Source: CAYPHJ01 sp964410485 (GTDB lineage Bacteria; Desulfobacterota; Binatia; UBA9968). Taken from it: DNA of 64,000 nucleotides. Where the stretch lies: NCBI GenBank assembly GCA_964410485.1, contig CAYPHJ010000008.1:1-64000 (forward strand). Direction: 5' to 3'. The position numbers and the translations under genes are program-made. How positions within the stretch are numbered: the stretch's first letter is position 1; each line of letters starts with the position of its first letter. This document shows, one piece after another, positions 8,225-17,105 of this stretch. The notes beneath the pieces were generated by a model that did not search any database, had not been told where the DNA came from, and saw only the letters and a program-made list of their open reading frames with translations.

Positions 8225-9780
8225 TCCTGTTCGAGTTCTTATTGCATAATCGGCAGGAGGTGCTGGCGTTGACGTTGGAGCACCTGTTTCTGGTGTTTGT
8301 CTCGACCGGCATTGCTGTTGTTATCGGTGTGCCGTTAGGAATTTTGTTGACGCGCAGGCCCGGGCTGAGCAAACCGGTCCTCGGTTTCGCCAACGTAATG
8401 CAAACCGTGCCCAGCCTCGCCCTGTTCGGATTCCTTATTCCGCTTAACTTGTATCTGTTGGATTTTCGGATCGTCGGTGGCATCGGCGCGCGCACCGCCA
8501 TTGTGGCTCTCGTCCTCTACTCGCTTCTGCCGATTGTCCGAAATACTTTTGTCGGCATTACCGCGGTGGATCCGGCGATTCGGGAGGCCGGGCGCGGCAT
8601 GGGGATGACAGATCGGCAGCTGTTATTCCAAGTGGAGCTGCCCCTGGCCCTTGGCGTAATCATTGCCGGCGTGCGCGTCGCCGCGGTGATTTGCGTGGGC
8701 ACAGCGACCATCGCAGCCGCCATCGATGCGGGCGGGTTGGGCCGATATATCTTCCGCGGTCTCAGAATGAACGACAATGTGCTCATTCTGGCGGGAGCCG
8801 CGCCCGCAGCGTTGATTGCCCTGGCGGCGGACCAGGTGTTGGGCTACGTGGAGAGAGTGCTTCAGAGAACGCGGCGCGCACGCAGCAGAACAAGAACAGC
8901 CATCTGGGGCTCGACGGCGGCCGCGACGGCTGCGCTCGCGGCTGTCCTGTTGCTTTATCCGGAGGCCGGAGGGGACCGCGTCGCGATCGGCTCTAAAGAC
9001 TTTACCGAGCAGCTCATTTTGGGGGAACTGGTAGCCCAGTCCATTGAGGCGAAGACGGGACTCAAAGTGGAAAGACGTTTTGATCTCGGCGGGACTCTCG
9101 CCCATGAAGCGTTGATTGCCGGCGAGATCGATCTTTATGTCGAATACACGGGAACGGCGCTGCTGGCAATCCTGAAACATCCTCCACTGGAGGATCCGCA
9201 ACAGGTCTATCGAACTGTCAAGGACGAATACGCTCGCAGATTCAACGCTCTGTGGACAGAGCCGCTGGGCTTTGAAAATACCTTTGCGATCTTGGTGCGC
9301 GAAGAAGATGCAAGACGGCTACGCCTCAAAACGATCAGCGATGCGGCGAAAGTTTCGGCACGCTGGCGTGCCGGATTCGGCCAGGATTTCATGTCTCGCG
9401 CCGACGGGTACCGGGGTTTGGCGCGCGTCTATGGCTTTGATTTTCAAGAAATCCGCGAAATGGATCTGTCCCTAAGTTACAGGGCTCTGGCCGAGCGGCA
9501 GGTGGACCTGATCGCCGGCAACTCGACGGACGGTTTGATTGCCCGCTACAATCTCGTGCAGCTTGAAGATGATCGCGGCTATTTTCCGCCTTATGACGCG
9601 GTTCCGGTCGTGCGCCAGCAAATTGTTTCGAAGTACCCGGAGCTGCGACGCGTCATGCAGGAACTCGGTGGACTTCTCTCGGTGGAAGAAATGAGACGGC
9701 TCAATTATCAAGTCGACGGCGAACGGCGCCACCTGCGGGACGTAGTCAGGGAATTTCTCCAGGCGAAGGGATTAAAATAA
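8221..9780 (+). CDS. ABC permease fused to solute-binding domain (EgtU-like)
   Basis: A 519-residue fusion. Residues about 1-215 form a BPD_transp_1 permease (GVPLGILLTRR, VMQTVPSLALFGFLIP, the EAA-like IREAGRGMGMTDRQL). A hydrophobic segment near 225-243 leads into an OpuAC/OsmF-type binding domain from about 252 (IGSKDFTEQLILGELVAQ, LGGTLAHEALIAGEIDLYVE, AGNSTDGLIARYNL). This layout is shared by osmoprotectant importers and by EgtU, the ergothioneine importer. With senA, senB and egtD next door I infer transport of a trimethylated histidine betaine (hercynine, selenoneine or ergothioneine). Choline or glycine betaine remains the main alternative. Confidence 0.85.
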   Translation: MILFEFLLHNRQEVLALTLEHLFLVFVSTGIAVVIGVPLGILLTRRPGLSKPVLGFANVMQTVPSLALFGFLIPLNLYLLDFRIVGGIGARTAIVALVLYSLLPIVRNTFVGITAVDPAIREAGRGMGMTDRQLLFQVELPLALGVIIAGVRVAAVICVGTATIAAAIDAGGLGRYIFRGLRMNDNVLILAGAAPAALIALAADQVLGYVERVLQRTRRARSRTRTAIWGSTAAATAALAAVLLLYPEAGGDRVAIGSKDFTEQLILGELVAQSIEAKTGLKVERRFDLGGTLAHEALIAGEIDLYVEYTGTALLAILKHPPLEDPQQVYRTVKDEYARRFNALWTEPLGFENTFAILVREEDARRLRLKTISDAAKVSARWRAGFGQDFMSRADGYRGLARVYGFDFQEIREMDLSLSYRALAERQVDLIAGNSTDGLIARYNLVQLEDDRGYFPPYDAVPVVRQQIVSKYPELRRVMQELGGLLSVEEMRRLNYQVDGERRHLRDVVREFLQAKGLK

Positions 9781-9781
9781 T

Positions 9782-9839
9782 AGTTCCAATCGTTCCAGCC
9801 GTTCCAATCGTTCCAGCCGTTCCAATCGTTCCAATCGTT
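9782..9839. repeat. Tandem GTTCCAATC/GTTCCAGCC word repeat
   Basis: Seven consecutive 9- to 10-base units alternate GTTCCAATC and GTTCCAGCC directly after the permease stop. The array is one-sided, unlike the palindromic GTTCAA arrays. A related array with both strands represented lies near 60780-60870. Confidence 0.75.
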
Positions 9840-9977
9840 TTCCACCGTCCTCCCCCCACGCACGAGTACCAGAGATACCCAGCCTGTCGCATCAGTGTCG
9901 TAGGTTGGTTTGACAAAGTATGGCGCCTTAGTTACGTACTAGAGGTTGACTTTTAAAGAATGGTAAGAGGAGGAACG

Positions 9978-10904
9978 ATGAGCGACTTCTATAGTACATG
10001 GCTGGAGCAGTCCCAGAAGATTGAGAAGAAGGTTGATGAATCACCGCGAGTGGCACGATCCGCGGATCTCAAATGGGTGCGCACCCGGCAGGACTATAAG
10101 GCCGCTCTGATGATTGCGCCGGAAACGGGTTTCCCCACCGGCGGAAGCCTGCTGATGCGAGCGGAAATTCCCGTCGGTTGGCACACGGGAAAGCATTCGC
10201 ATGGTGAAGAAGCCATCTACATCGAGAGCGGCCAGGGATTCATGATTCTCGACGATAAACGATACGATTTTTCCCCGGGCACCATTTTTCACGTCCCTTA
10301 TCGTTCACCGCATCAGCTCTTTAACACGGGAACCATCCCGGTCGGCTATTTGTCCGGCCTGGCCTGGCATTTGGAGGCGCAAGTGTACATGGGGAAGATA
10401 GAACAGATCGAAGACGCCGGGGAAAACAAGGGCCTGGAGCAGTTTCCGCGCGAGGAGTCGCAGTATTGGCCGGTTGACGGGCGGCGTATTTCCATGCACC
10501 AGCGCCAATTCGAAAAATCGGGTGAAACCAAGCACGGGGCAACCTATTTTCTTATGGGGCGCAGTGGCAAGCAAAATGGGTTCAAAGCAACAGCCGTGGC
10601 GATCAGTTCAATTTTCGTTGATCTGCCAAAATCAAAGAGTCACAGCCATGCGCATCCTGAAGCTTATCTGTACGCTTTAGAAGGAGACGGTTACTCCGAA
10701 ATTGGCGGTAAGCGGTATGATTGGAATCAGGGCGATGCCGTGCATGTGCCGCCAGGCATGATGCACCATCAGCACTTCAATCCCTATGACAAGGAAATGA
10801 AAGAGCTGCGATTTGAATTTGGTATTCGTTACTGGCTTGTCGATCAATGGAGGGGATACACGACCATCGATCGACACATGAAAGCGACCCAGCTGGACGA
10901 GTAG
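9978..10904 (+). CDS. Two-domain cupin (bicupin) protein
   Basis: A 308-residue protein with two cupin barrels. The first (residues about 55-125) has GWHTGKHSHGEEAIYIESG and HVPYRSPHQLFN; the second (about 215-285) has SHSHAHPEAYLYALEGDG and HVPPGMMHHQHFN. Both retain the His/Glu set that binds a metal. The overall shape resembles gentisate/1-hydroxy-2-naphthoate dioxygenase-like bicupins, but I cannot assign a substrate. ATG 9978 is chosen over 9960 because AGAGGAGGA lies just upstream at good spacing. It follows the transporter by about 200 bp and may be a separate transcription unit. Confidence 0.8.
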   Translation: MSDFYSTWLEQSQKIEKKVDESPRVARSADLKWVRTRQDYKAALMIAPETGFPTGGSLLMRAEIPVGWHTGKHSHGEEAIYIESGQGFMILDDKRYDFSPGTIFHVPYRSPHQLFNTGTIPVGYLSGLAWHLEAQVYMGKIEQIEDAGENKGLEQFPREESQYWPVDGRRISMHQRQFEKSGETKHGATYFLMGRSGKQNGFKATAVAISSIFVDLPKSKSHSHAHPEAYLYALEGDGYSEIGGKRYDWNQGDAVHVPPGMMHHQHFNPYDKEMKELRFEFGIRYWLVDQWRGYTTIDRHMKATQLDE

Positions 10905-10991
10905 CCGTGTCGAGATAAAACCGTGCTCATGTCACGTGCTCGCGCTCGTCCTCTAAATCGACCCACGAGCACGATTTCGTCTGCGGCGAGC

Positions 10992-11143
10992 CTAGCAGGC
11001 TGTTGAAAAACTCTCCGTCACCCTTCGAGAACTTCAGGGCGAACGGAGAGAAACTTGAAATGAGTAGGGATTTTCCGTTCATGTTTGACATCCACATAGC
11101 AGCCTGTCGAAGCATTCCGAATCTTTTGTCAGCAGCCTGCTAG
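10992..11143. mobile_element. MITE-like element, copy 1 (152 bp)
   Basis: The ends are inverted repeats: CTAGCAGGCTGTTGAAAAAC on the left, and on the right the reverse complement of CTAGCAGGCTGCTGACAAAA. The inside carries CTCTCCGTCACCCTTCGAGA...CAGGGCGAACGGAGAG, which can fold as an internal hairpin. A second copy lies at 26441-26579 in inverted orientation, about 90% alike except for a short insertion in copy 1 near 11080-11095. There is no transposase gene. The right terminal CTAG supplies the stop codon of the YkgJ-like gene. Confidence 0.85.
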
Positions 11144-11697
11144 ACGTCAAAGCCGAGAAAGCGTAGGAAAGCCAGTCCTGTGCGCGGACCAGTTGTTCTT
11201 TGGTTCCATTCGCGGACCTTTTGTACATAGCTTTCTTCCTGCCGTTCGTTCAACGCTTGCGATGCGCGCAGACCTCTCCGGCTGATCTGCCCGTCCCAAT
11301 CGTGGGGACAAGGCACAATCCGGCTCAAAGTGATCTTTTCAATAGCCCCTGTATTCGAGAAGGTCACGTTAAAAGGGTGATCTCTGCAGGTGACGGGTCG
11401 ATGCTCGTAAATCGTGCAACGATTGGTCTTGTCATCGAGAAAGGTGCAGTGATCACCGGAGCTACGTAGGGCCATAACTCGTCTCCCGCGAGCGAGTTTG
11501 ATCCACGAAGGGTCCTTTTGGGACATGAAAATTTGATCGTGGGAATAAAAGCGCACAAATTCCAACGGCGATTTGCCGGTGCCTTGGATGATGCGCTTCA
11601 CGTCGGCATCGGTCAAACAGACCACAGTGTTGCGACAGCAATTACCACAACCGGTGCAGCGAAACTTGAGGTACTTAAGCCAACCTGCTTCTGTCAT
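11140..11697 (-). CDS. YkgJ-family Cys-cluster (metal-chelating) protein
   Basis: A 185-residue protein with an N-terminal CxxCxxCC cluster (FRCTGCGNCCRNTVVCL) and a second set of Cys (DHCTFL, RCTIYEHRPVTCRDHP). These are the conserved ligands of the UPF0153/YkgJ family, thought to bind iron or zinc; no specific role is established. Its TAG stop is the terminal CTAG of the adjacent MITE-like element, so insertion may have truncated or extended the original C-terminus. Confidence 0.8.
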   Translation of the reverse strand: MTEAGWLKYLKFRCTGCGNCCRNTVVCLTDADVKRIIQGTGKSPLEFVRFYSHDQIFMSQKDPSWIKLARGRRVMALRSSGDHCTFLDDKTNRCTIYEHRPVTCRDHPFNVTFSNTGAIEKITLSRIVPCPHDWDGQISRRGLRASQALNERQEESYVQKVREWNQRTTGPRTGLAFLRFLGFDV

Positions 11698-11792
11698 ATG
11701 CGTACGGAACTTCTCACGGCTCGCGCAACTCTCTCAGGACCCTTCGGTACTTTTTCTTGCAAGGAGCGGAACATTCTTTTATAAACATTTAA

Positions 11793-12053
11793 ATGACGGA
11801 CGGATCGAGAAAAACGGCGCCGCGTATGATGCTCGGTTTTATTGTGCGCCGCTGTGCCGCCGACCTCGGTCACTACCCTAGCCCCGTTGAATTCGCGGCC
11901 TGGGCCAATGGGCAGGGCGACGGGGGCCTGGGGTATTGCCTGTTCGGTAAGCCAATCTCACCGTCAACTGCCAAGATCATGCTGAGCCGGCCGGGCCGAT
12001 TCGTGACCGTCCGCCCGGAACGTTTCATCGCGACGCAAGACAAACAGACATAA
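11793..12053 (+). CDS. Hypothetical 86-residue protein
   Basis: I do not recognise this family. The sequence (MTDGSRKTAPRMMLGFIVRR, then DLGHYPSPVEFAAWAN, GLGYCLFGKPISPSTAKIML and PGRFVTVRPERF) has balanced composition, one Cys and a compact alpha/beta look, and no overlapping gene competes. It starts 95 bp after the YkgJ-like gene, which is divergent from it. There is no strong Shine-Dalgarno. Confidence 0.5.
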   Translation: MTDGSRKTAPRMMLGFIVRRCAADLGHYPSPVEFAAWANGQGDGGLGYCLFGKPISPSTAKIMLSRPGRFVTVRPERFIATQDKQT

Positions 12054-12098
12054 ACCCTTAGTATCCCGCCTCACTTGGGGCGGCACGCCACAGGTAGA

Positions 12099-12200
12099 TT
12101 AAACGGCAAATGCCAGGCCCAAGCAAATCAGAACGATGATCCCGATCGTGACCCAACCGGCGGGCAATGCTCGAGTCGCAATCGGCCCTTGTGGCGACAT
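12099..12200 (-). CDS. Possible 33-residue single-TM peptide
   Basis: A short ORF encoding MSPQGPIATRALPAGWVTIG followed by IIVLICLGLAFAV and TAA. It has one well-formed transmembrane helix after a short hydrophilic head. No clear Shine-Dalgarno precedes the ATG. It lies divergently upstream of uvrB. Confidence 0.3.
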   Translation of the reverse strand: MSPQGPIATRALPAGWVTIGIIVLICLGLAFAV

Positions 12201-12299
12201 TCAGCGATAGCCGGTTCGAAACTGATTTTCAAGACCAGGTAAAAATGCCAAGCGCAAGCAGTAGCAGGTCATCAAGGTAGCTGGTATCTTTTTCACCCT

Positions 12300-14339
12300 A
12301 TGATTCGCGAACGAAGCCAAGGCCAGTTTCGATTGGTTGCTAATTTTACCCCACAAGGGGACCAGCCCCAGGCCATTGAGAAGCTCGCGGCGGCTTTGGA
12401 ACGCAATGAAAAGCACCAGGCGCTCCTGGGAGTCACCGGCTCGGGTAAAACCTTCACGATGGCGAACGTCATCGCGCGCGCGAACAAGCCTACTCTCGTC
12501 ATTGCGCCCAACAAAACACTGGCAGCCCAGCTCTACAACGAGTTCCGCGACTTGTTTCCGGAAAACGCAGTCCGTTATTTTGTGAGCTATTACGATTATT
12601 ATCAGCCCGAAGCCTATGTCCCATCCACGGACACCTACATTGAGAAGGATGCCTCGATCAACGATGAGATCGACAAACTGCGCCACTCAGCGACCAAGGC
12701 CCTGCTCGAACGGTCCGATACTTTGATCGTGGCCAGCGTATCGTGTATTTACGGCTTGGGCTCGCCCGAAGCCTACTTCGAAATGATGGTTTATCTGGAA
12801 GAGGGGAGCATGATGGCACGCGATCAAATGCTGCGCAAGCTGGTGGATATCCAATACCAGCGCAGCGACTACGATTTCCATCGGGGCACGTTTCGCGTGC
12901 GGGGCGATAGTGTTGAGATCTTTCCCGCCTATGAAGATAGTTCGGCTCTGCGCGTCGAGTTCTTTGATGATGTGATTGAGGCTATTCATGAAATCGACCC
13001 TCTGCGCGGAAAAATTCAGCGGCGCGTCGACAAAGCCGCAGTCTATCCCGCGAGTCATTACGTGACCGGCGATAATCGGATGAAGCAGGCCATTCTCGGG
13101 ATTCGCGCGGAGCTGCGGGAACGCCTGCAGGAGCTGCGCGCGCAGCGCAAGCTATTGGAAGCGCAGCGCCTTGAACAACGAACCCTGTACGATCTCGAGC
13201 TACTGGAGGAAATGGGATTTTGCCCGGGCATCGAAAACTATTCGCGTCATTTGACCGGGCGCCGGCCGGGCGAGCCGCCTCCCACACTGCTCAGCTACTT
13301 CCCCCCCGATTTCTTGCTCTTGATCGATGAAAGTCACGTGACGGTGCCGCAGATCGGCGGCATGTATCGAGGCGACCGCTCGCGCAAGGAAACGCTCGTC
13401 GAGTACGGATTCCGTTTGCCTTCTGCGCTGGACAATCGACCCCTCAATTTCGAGGAGTTTGAGCACTGTTTGAACCAGGCGATCTATGTATCGGCTACCC
13501 CCGCCCGATACGAACTGGAGAGAAGTCATGGCAACGTAGTAGAGCAAGTGATCCGTCCCACCGGTCTCATGGATCCAGAGGTGAGCGTGCGACCCGCCCG
13601 CAGCCAGGTGGACGATCTGCTCGAAGAGATCCGACAGAGGGTCGAGTCCAAAGAGCGCGTTCTCGTCACCACGCTGACCAAGCGAATGGCGGAGGACCTG
13701 ACCGACTATTATCAGGATCTCAACGTGCAAGTGCGTTATCTCCACTCCGATATTCAAACGATCGAGCGGGTGGAGATCATCCGCCAACTTCGTACCGGTG
13801 TTTTTGATGTGCTGGTGGGCATCAATCTTCTGCGCGAGGGGCTGGATCTGCCGGAGGTTTCGTTGGTGGCGGTTCTCGATGCGGATAAAGAAGGCTTCCT
13901 GCGCTCCGATCGCTCCTTGATCCAGACCATCGGCCGGGCAGCGCGTCACATCCGCGGCAAGGTCATCCTCTATGCCGATTCCATTACCGATTCGATGAAG
14001 CGCGCCATTGACGAAACCAATCGCCGCCGCGCCTTGCAGGCGAGATTTAACGAAGAGCATGGCATTACACCGCAATCCATCGTCAAGGCCTTGGGTTCTC
14101 CTCTGGTCAAAATTTATGAAGCGGATTATTTCGATGTGCCGCTGGCGGCTGAGAAAAGTGCGGAGTACCCGGCGACGGATCTGCCTCGCACCATTCGCCA
14201 ACTCCAAAACGAGATGAAGGAAGCGGCTGCAAAGCTGGACTTTGAAAAGGCGGCAACCCTGCGTGATCGTATTCGCGAACTGGAGAGGCGTGAATTGGAG
14301 GTCCGTGGGGTATCCGACTTAGGCAGTCCGGACGCTTAG
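12300..14339 (+). CDS. uvrB: UvrB, excinuclease ABC subunit B
   Basis: A 679-residue DNA damage recognition helicase-like ATPase of nucleotide excision repair. Visible features are Walker A LLGVTGSGKTFT (near residue 43), the beta-hairpin YYDYYQPEAYVPSTDTYIEK that inserts between DNA strands, the DE-box LLIDESHVTVPQIGGMYRGD, helicase motifs DVLVGINLLREGLDLPEVSL and RAARHIRGKVILYAD, and the C-terminal UVR motif (KLDFEKAATLRDRIRELERR) that contacts UvrC. Length is as expected. uvrC follows about 0.9 kb downstream on the same strand. Confidence 0.98.
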   Translation: MIRERSQGQFRLVANFTPQGDQPQAIEKLAAALERNEKHQALLGVTGSGKTFTMANVIARANKPTLVIAPNKTLAAQLYNEFRDLFPENAVRYFVSYYDYYQPEAYVPSTDTYIEKDASINDEIDKLRHSATKALLERSDTLIVASVSCIYGLGSPEAYFEMMVYLEEGSMMARDQMLRKLVDIQYQRSDYDFHRGTFRVRGDSVEIFPAYEDSSALRVEFFDDVIEAIHEIDPLRGKIQRRVDKAAVYPASHYVTGDNRMKQAILGIRAELRERLQELRAQRKLLEAQRLEQRTLYDLELLEEMGFCPGIENYSRHLTGRRPGEPPPTLLSYFPPDFLLLIDESHVTVPQIGGMYRGDRSRKETLVEYGFRLPSALDNRPLNFEEFEHCLNQAIYVSATPARYELERSHGNVVEQVIRPTGLMDPEVSVRPARSQVDDLLEEIRQRVESKERVLVTTLTKRMAEDLTDYYQDLNVQVRYLHSDIQTIERVEIIRQLRTGVFDVLVGINLLREGLDLPEVSLVAVLDADKEGFLRSDRSLIQTIGRAARHIRGKVILYADSITDSMKRAIDETNRRRALQARFNEEHGITPQSIVKALGSPLVKIYEADYFDVPLAAEKSAEYPATDLPRTIRQLQNEMKEAAAKLDFEKAATLRDRIRELERRELEVRGVSDLGSPDA

Positions 14340-14476
14340 CCCGGATCGTTGACACAATGCGCTATGGTATCGCGTTATCCCGGGTCTGGAGTTCCGGGGT
14401 CTCGCGTTGGGCAAAGGGAGACTTCACACCTGAAACTTGAAAGAGTCGAGCGCATCGCCCTGCAAGTACTGATCGT

Positions 14477-14902
14477 TCAGCGCCCGTCCGCTTGTGAAAC
14501 CTTTGTAATATCGAGGGCGGATTCAACAGGGTCTGTTGCTCGCATCCGAACCAACGGGTCTTCGTCGGGATGAGCCCGCAAGCGTACCCAGCGCATCTTG
14601 GTCGTATCCTTGTCTTCGGTAAAAATCGTTGCGACAAAAAAAACGGCGATTGCCAAGCCACTGAGCGAGTAGAGGACGAACGGCTGCATCGATCCAGTAT
14701 TCGCAATATAATCACCCCACTGGACGAGAAATCCAAGGTAATACGTGAAGAGGTAAGTGACCAAAAGGCAGATCTTGACCCGATGCCACAAAAGGAACGG
14801 GAGCAGGCTGGCGATGAAGAAAAAGACCTGCCAGATCGGGATAAGTTGATTAAAAACTCCCAATTGAAGCAAGTGTTCTATGTCGAACATGCGTGTTTCC
14901 AT
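14477..14902 (-). CDS. Hypothetical membrane protein (three TM segments)
   Basis: About 141 residues with three hydrophobic stretches (IPIWQVFFFIASLLPFLLW, VKICLLVTYLFTYYLGFLV, FVLYSLSGLAIAVFFVATIF) and a charged cytoplasmic-looking tail (EDKDTTKMRWVRLRAHPDED). I do not recognise the family. ATG 14902 and GTG 14905 are both possible starts; AAGGAAAGGA lies upstream. It sits antisense between uvrB and uvrC. Confidence 0.6.
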   Translation of the reverse strand: METRMFDIEHLLQLGVFNQLIPIWQVFFFIASLLPFLLWHRVKICLLVTYLFTYYLGFLVQWGDYIANTGSMQPFVLYSLSGLAIAVFFVATIFTEDKDTTKMRWVRLRAHPDEDPLVRMRATDPVESALDITKVSQADGR

Positions 14903-14905
14903 CAC

Positions 14906-15225
14906 GATAGTAATCCTTTCCTTACTCCATCGGTTAAAATGGGCACGAGTGGCGCTAGTGAGACAAAGTTACCAAAAGACATGCCAAGAGCTGCTTCGCT
15001 ATGTCTCTGAATTCCTTTTTAAAAAGGGGTAATCTGAGAGGATGTAACAGCAAAAAATGTGCACCAGAGTGCAAAGATGTACGAGAGCGCTCGCGACAGT
15101 GGAGTCTTAACCGGATTGTTCACAATGAACCATTGCATCAACGATGAGCCCTTTCGGAAGCGCGTCGGTCTCTCAAGTCTCGGCTCCCGGGTACCGTTAG
15201 ACCTGAGACTCGGAACGACTGAGCC
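14906..15225. other. Intergenic region upstream of uvrC
   Basis: This 320-bp gap is between divergent genes. It contains a locally AT-rich stretch (GAATTCCTTTTTAAAAAGGG, about 15010-15028) and related words near 15170-15215 (TCAAGTCTCGG, CTGAGACTCGG). No gene is evident. Regulation of uvrC probably lies here, but I cannot name an operator. Confidence 0.4.
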
Positions 15226-17073
15226 ATGGATTCGGTAACGGAAAAATTGGCGAACCTTTCATCTCGTCCCGGCGTCTACCTCATGCGGGACAAAGCTGGA
15301 AAGGTCATTTACGTGGGCAAGGCAAATGACTTGCGCGCGCGGGTGCGTGCCTACTTCAATCACGCCGATGAGCGGTCCCAAATCGAGTTCCTCGTTCGCC
15401 GGGTAGAAAGCATCGAGACGATCGTCACCGCGAACGCCAAAGAAGCGCTGATTTTGGAAAATAATCTAATTAAGCAGTACAAACCGCGCTACAACATTCG
15501 TCTAAAGGATGACAAGAGCTACCTGAGCATCAAAGTAACAACAGGTCATATGTGGCCGCGTATCTTTGCGACGCGAAAGATCGTCAAAGACGGCAGCCGG
15601 TACTTCGGCCCTTTCTCATCGGCGGTGGCCGCCAGAGAGACGGTGGATATTATCGAGAAACATTTCCTCCTGCGCAACTGTACCGATTACAATTTTCAGA
15701 ACCGCAGCCGGCCCTGCTTGCAGTACCAGATCAAGCGTTGCTGGGCCCCGTGCGTGCTGCCCGTAAGCCCAGAGGAGTATCGCGCGCAGGTCCATCAAGC
15801 CATTCTTTTCATAGAGGGCAAACAGCAGGAATTGATCGATGAGTTGAAAGAGAAGATGCGGGAAGAAGCGGACGCGCTGGAGTTCGAGTCTGCCGCAAAA
15901 ATACGCGACCAGATCGAAGCGGTTGAGAAGACGTTGGAAAAACAACGCATGGTATCGCACTGGGGAGGCGATCAGGACGTCTTTGGTCTTTATCGTGAAG
16001 GCGGATTCATAGAGGTCCAAGTGCTGTTTGTCCGGCAGGGCAAATTGACAGGCAACCAATCTTATTCGTTGGAGGATCTGGAGTTTCCGGATGAAGAAGT
16101 CATCGCCGCTCTGCTGACCCAGTTTTATCAGGGGCAGAGATTCATTCCGGACGAGATTCTTCTGCCCGTCGCCTTGGAAGATGTGGATGCGCGCGAAGAG
16201 TATCTGAAAGAAAGGAAGGGCAAACGTGTCGCAATACTCACCCCCCAGAGAGGCGATAAGCGACAGTTGGTGGAAATGGCAGCGGAAAACTCGCGGCAGA
16301 GCTTTGCCGAGCGTCACGATCAAGAAAGGGCGCGCGAGAAGATGCTCAAGGAACTGCAGCAAGAGCTCCGCCTCAAGCACTATCCCCAGCGGATCGAATG
16401 TTTCGATATTTCAACGATTCATGGCGCTCATGCGGTGGGCTCCATGGTGACATTTTTCAACGGAGAACCCGACAAAACACGCTATCGGCACTATCGTATC
16501 CGCAGCATCGATTCCTCATCGGGGGGAGATGACTTCGGCATGATGCTGGAGGTGCTGAAGCGGCGCTTTGCGCGCGCAAAGGAGGAAAACGATTCGCCCG
16601 ATCTGGTGGTGGTCGATGGCGGCAAAGGACAGCTCGCGATGGCGCTTGCCGCTATGGCGGAGATCGGCCTCAGAGACGTCGAAGCGGTAGCGCTGGCAAA
16701 AATGCGCGTCCAAGCGGCGATGCGCAGCGCCGAGATTCATCGCCTGGAAGAACGCGTTTTTCTGCCGCGGCAAACGAATCCGGTGATCTTGAAGCGCAAT
16801 TCCAATGCCTTGTTTTTGCTCCAGCGCGTGCGCGACGAGGCGCATCGTTTCGCGATCACCTACCACAAAAATCTCCGTGCCAAGCACACGCTCTATTCGG
16901 CTCTGGATGGCATTCCGGGCATCGGCGGTGTTCGCAAGCGCGCGCTGCTCCGCCGTTTTGGCAGCATCAAGCGCATCCAGGAGGCAACCATTGAGCAGCT
17001 TCTGGAGGTTCCGTCGATCAACGAAAAAACCGCGCGTGACGTTCTCGCGGTGCTGCGGGAACCGTCGCAGTAA
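15226..17073 (+). CDS. uvrC: UvrC, excinuclease ABC subunit C
   Basis: A 615-residue dual-incision nuclease of nucleotide excision repair. The N-terminal GIY-YIG domain is visible (GVYLMRDKAGKVIYVGKAND, then ARVRAYF), a Cys-containing RSRPCLQYQIKRCWAPCV segment follows, then a UVR motif (DALEFESAAKIRDQIEAVEK) that binds UvrB. The C-terminal RNase H-like domain starts at IECFDISTIHGAHAVGSMV with VVVDGGKGQL, and the helix-hairpin-helix pair is at the end (LDGIPGIGGVRKRALLRRFG). comEC begins 32 bp downstream, probably in the same operon. Confidence 0.98.
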   Translation: MDSVTEKLANLSSRPGVYLMRDKAGKVIYVGKANDLRARVRAYFNHADERSQIEFLVRRVESIETIVTANAKEALILENNLIKQYKPRYNIRLKDDKSYLSIKVTTGHMWPRIFATRKIVKDGSRYFGPFSSAVAARETVDIIEKHFLLRNCTDYNFQNRSRPCLQYQIKRCWAPCVLPVSPEEYRAQVHQAILFIEGKQQELIDELKEKMREEADALEFESAAKIRDQIEAVEKTLEKQRMVSHWGGDQDVFGLYREGGFIEVQVLFVRQGKLTGNQSYSLEDLEFPDEEVIAALLTQFYQGQRFIPDEILLPVALEDVDAREEYLKERKGKRVAILTPQRGDKRQLVEMAAENSRQSFAERHDQERAREKMLKELQQELRLKHYPQRIECFDISTIHGAHAVGSMVTFFNGEPDKTRYRHYRIRSIDSSSGGDDFGMMLEVLKRRFARAKEENDSPDLVVVDGGKGQLAMALAAMAEIGLRDVEAVALAKMRVQAAMRSAEIHRLEERVFLPRQTNPVILKRNSNALFLLQRVRDEAHRFAITYHKNLRAKHTLYSALDGIPGIGGVRKRALLRRFGSIKRIQEATIEQLLEVPSINEKTARDVLAVLREPSQ

Positions 17074-17105
17074 CTCAACCAGTACCCGCGCTGGAGGCAT
17101 CAGCG

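Noticed and set aside
9782..9839. Short CRISPR-like array
   Set aside because: The units are 9-10 bases with no spacers and no cas genes nearby.
9910..9915. TTGACA as a sigma70 -35 box for the bicupin gene
   Set aside because: No acceptable -10 box stands at 16-18 bp.
13200..14207. 335-codon minus-strand ORF antisense to uvrB
   Set aside because: A shadow of uvrB codon usage; no domain pattern and the opposite strand is a certain gene.
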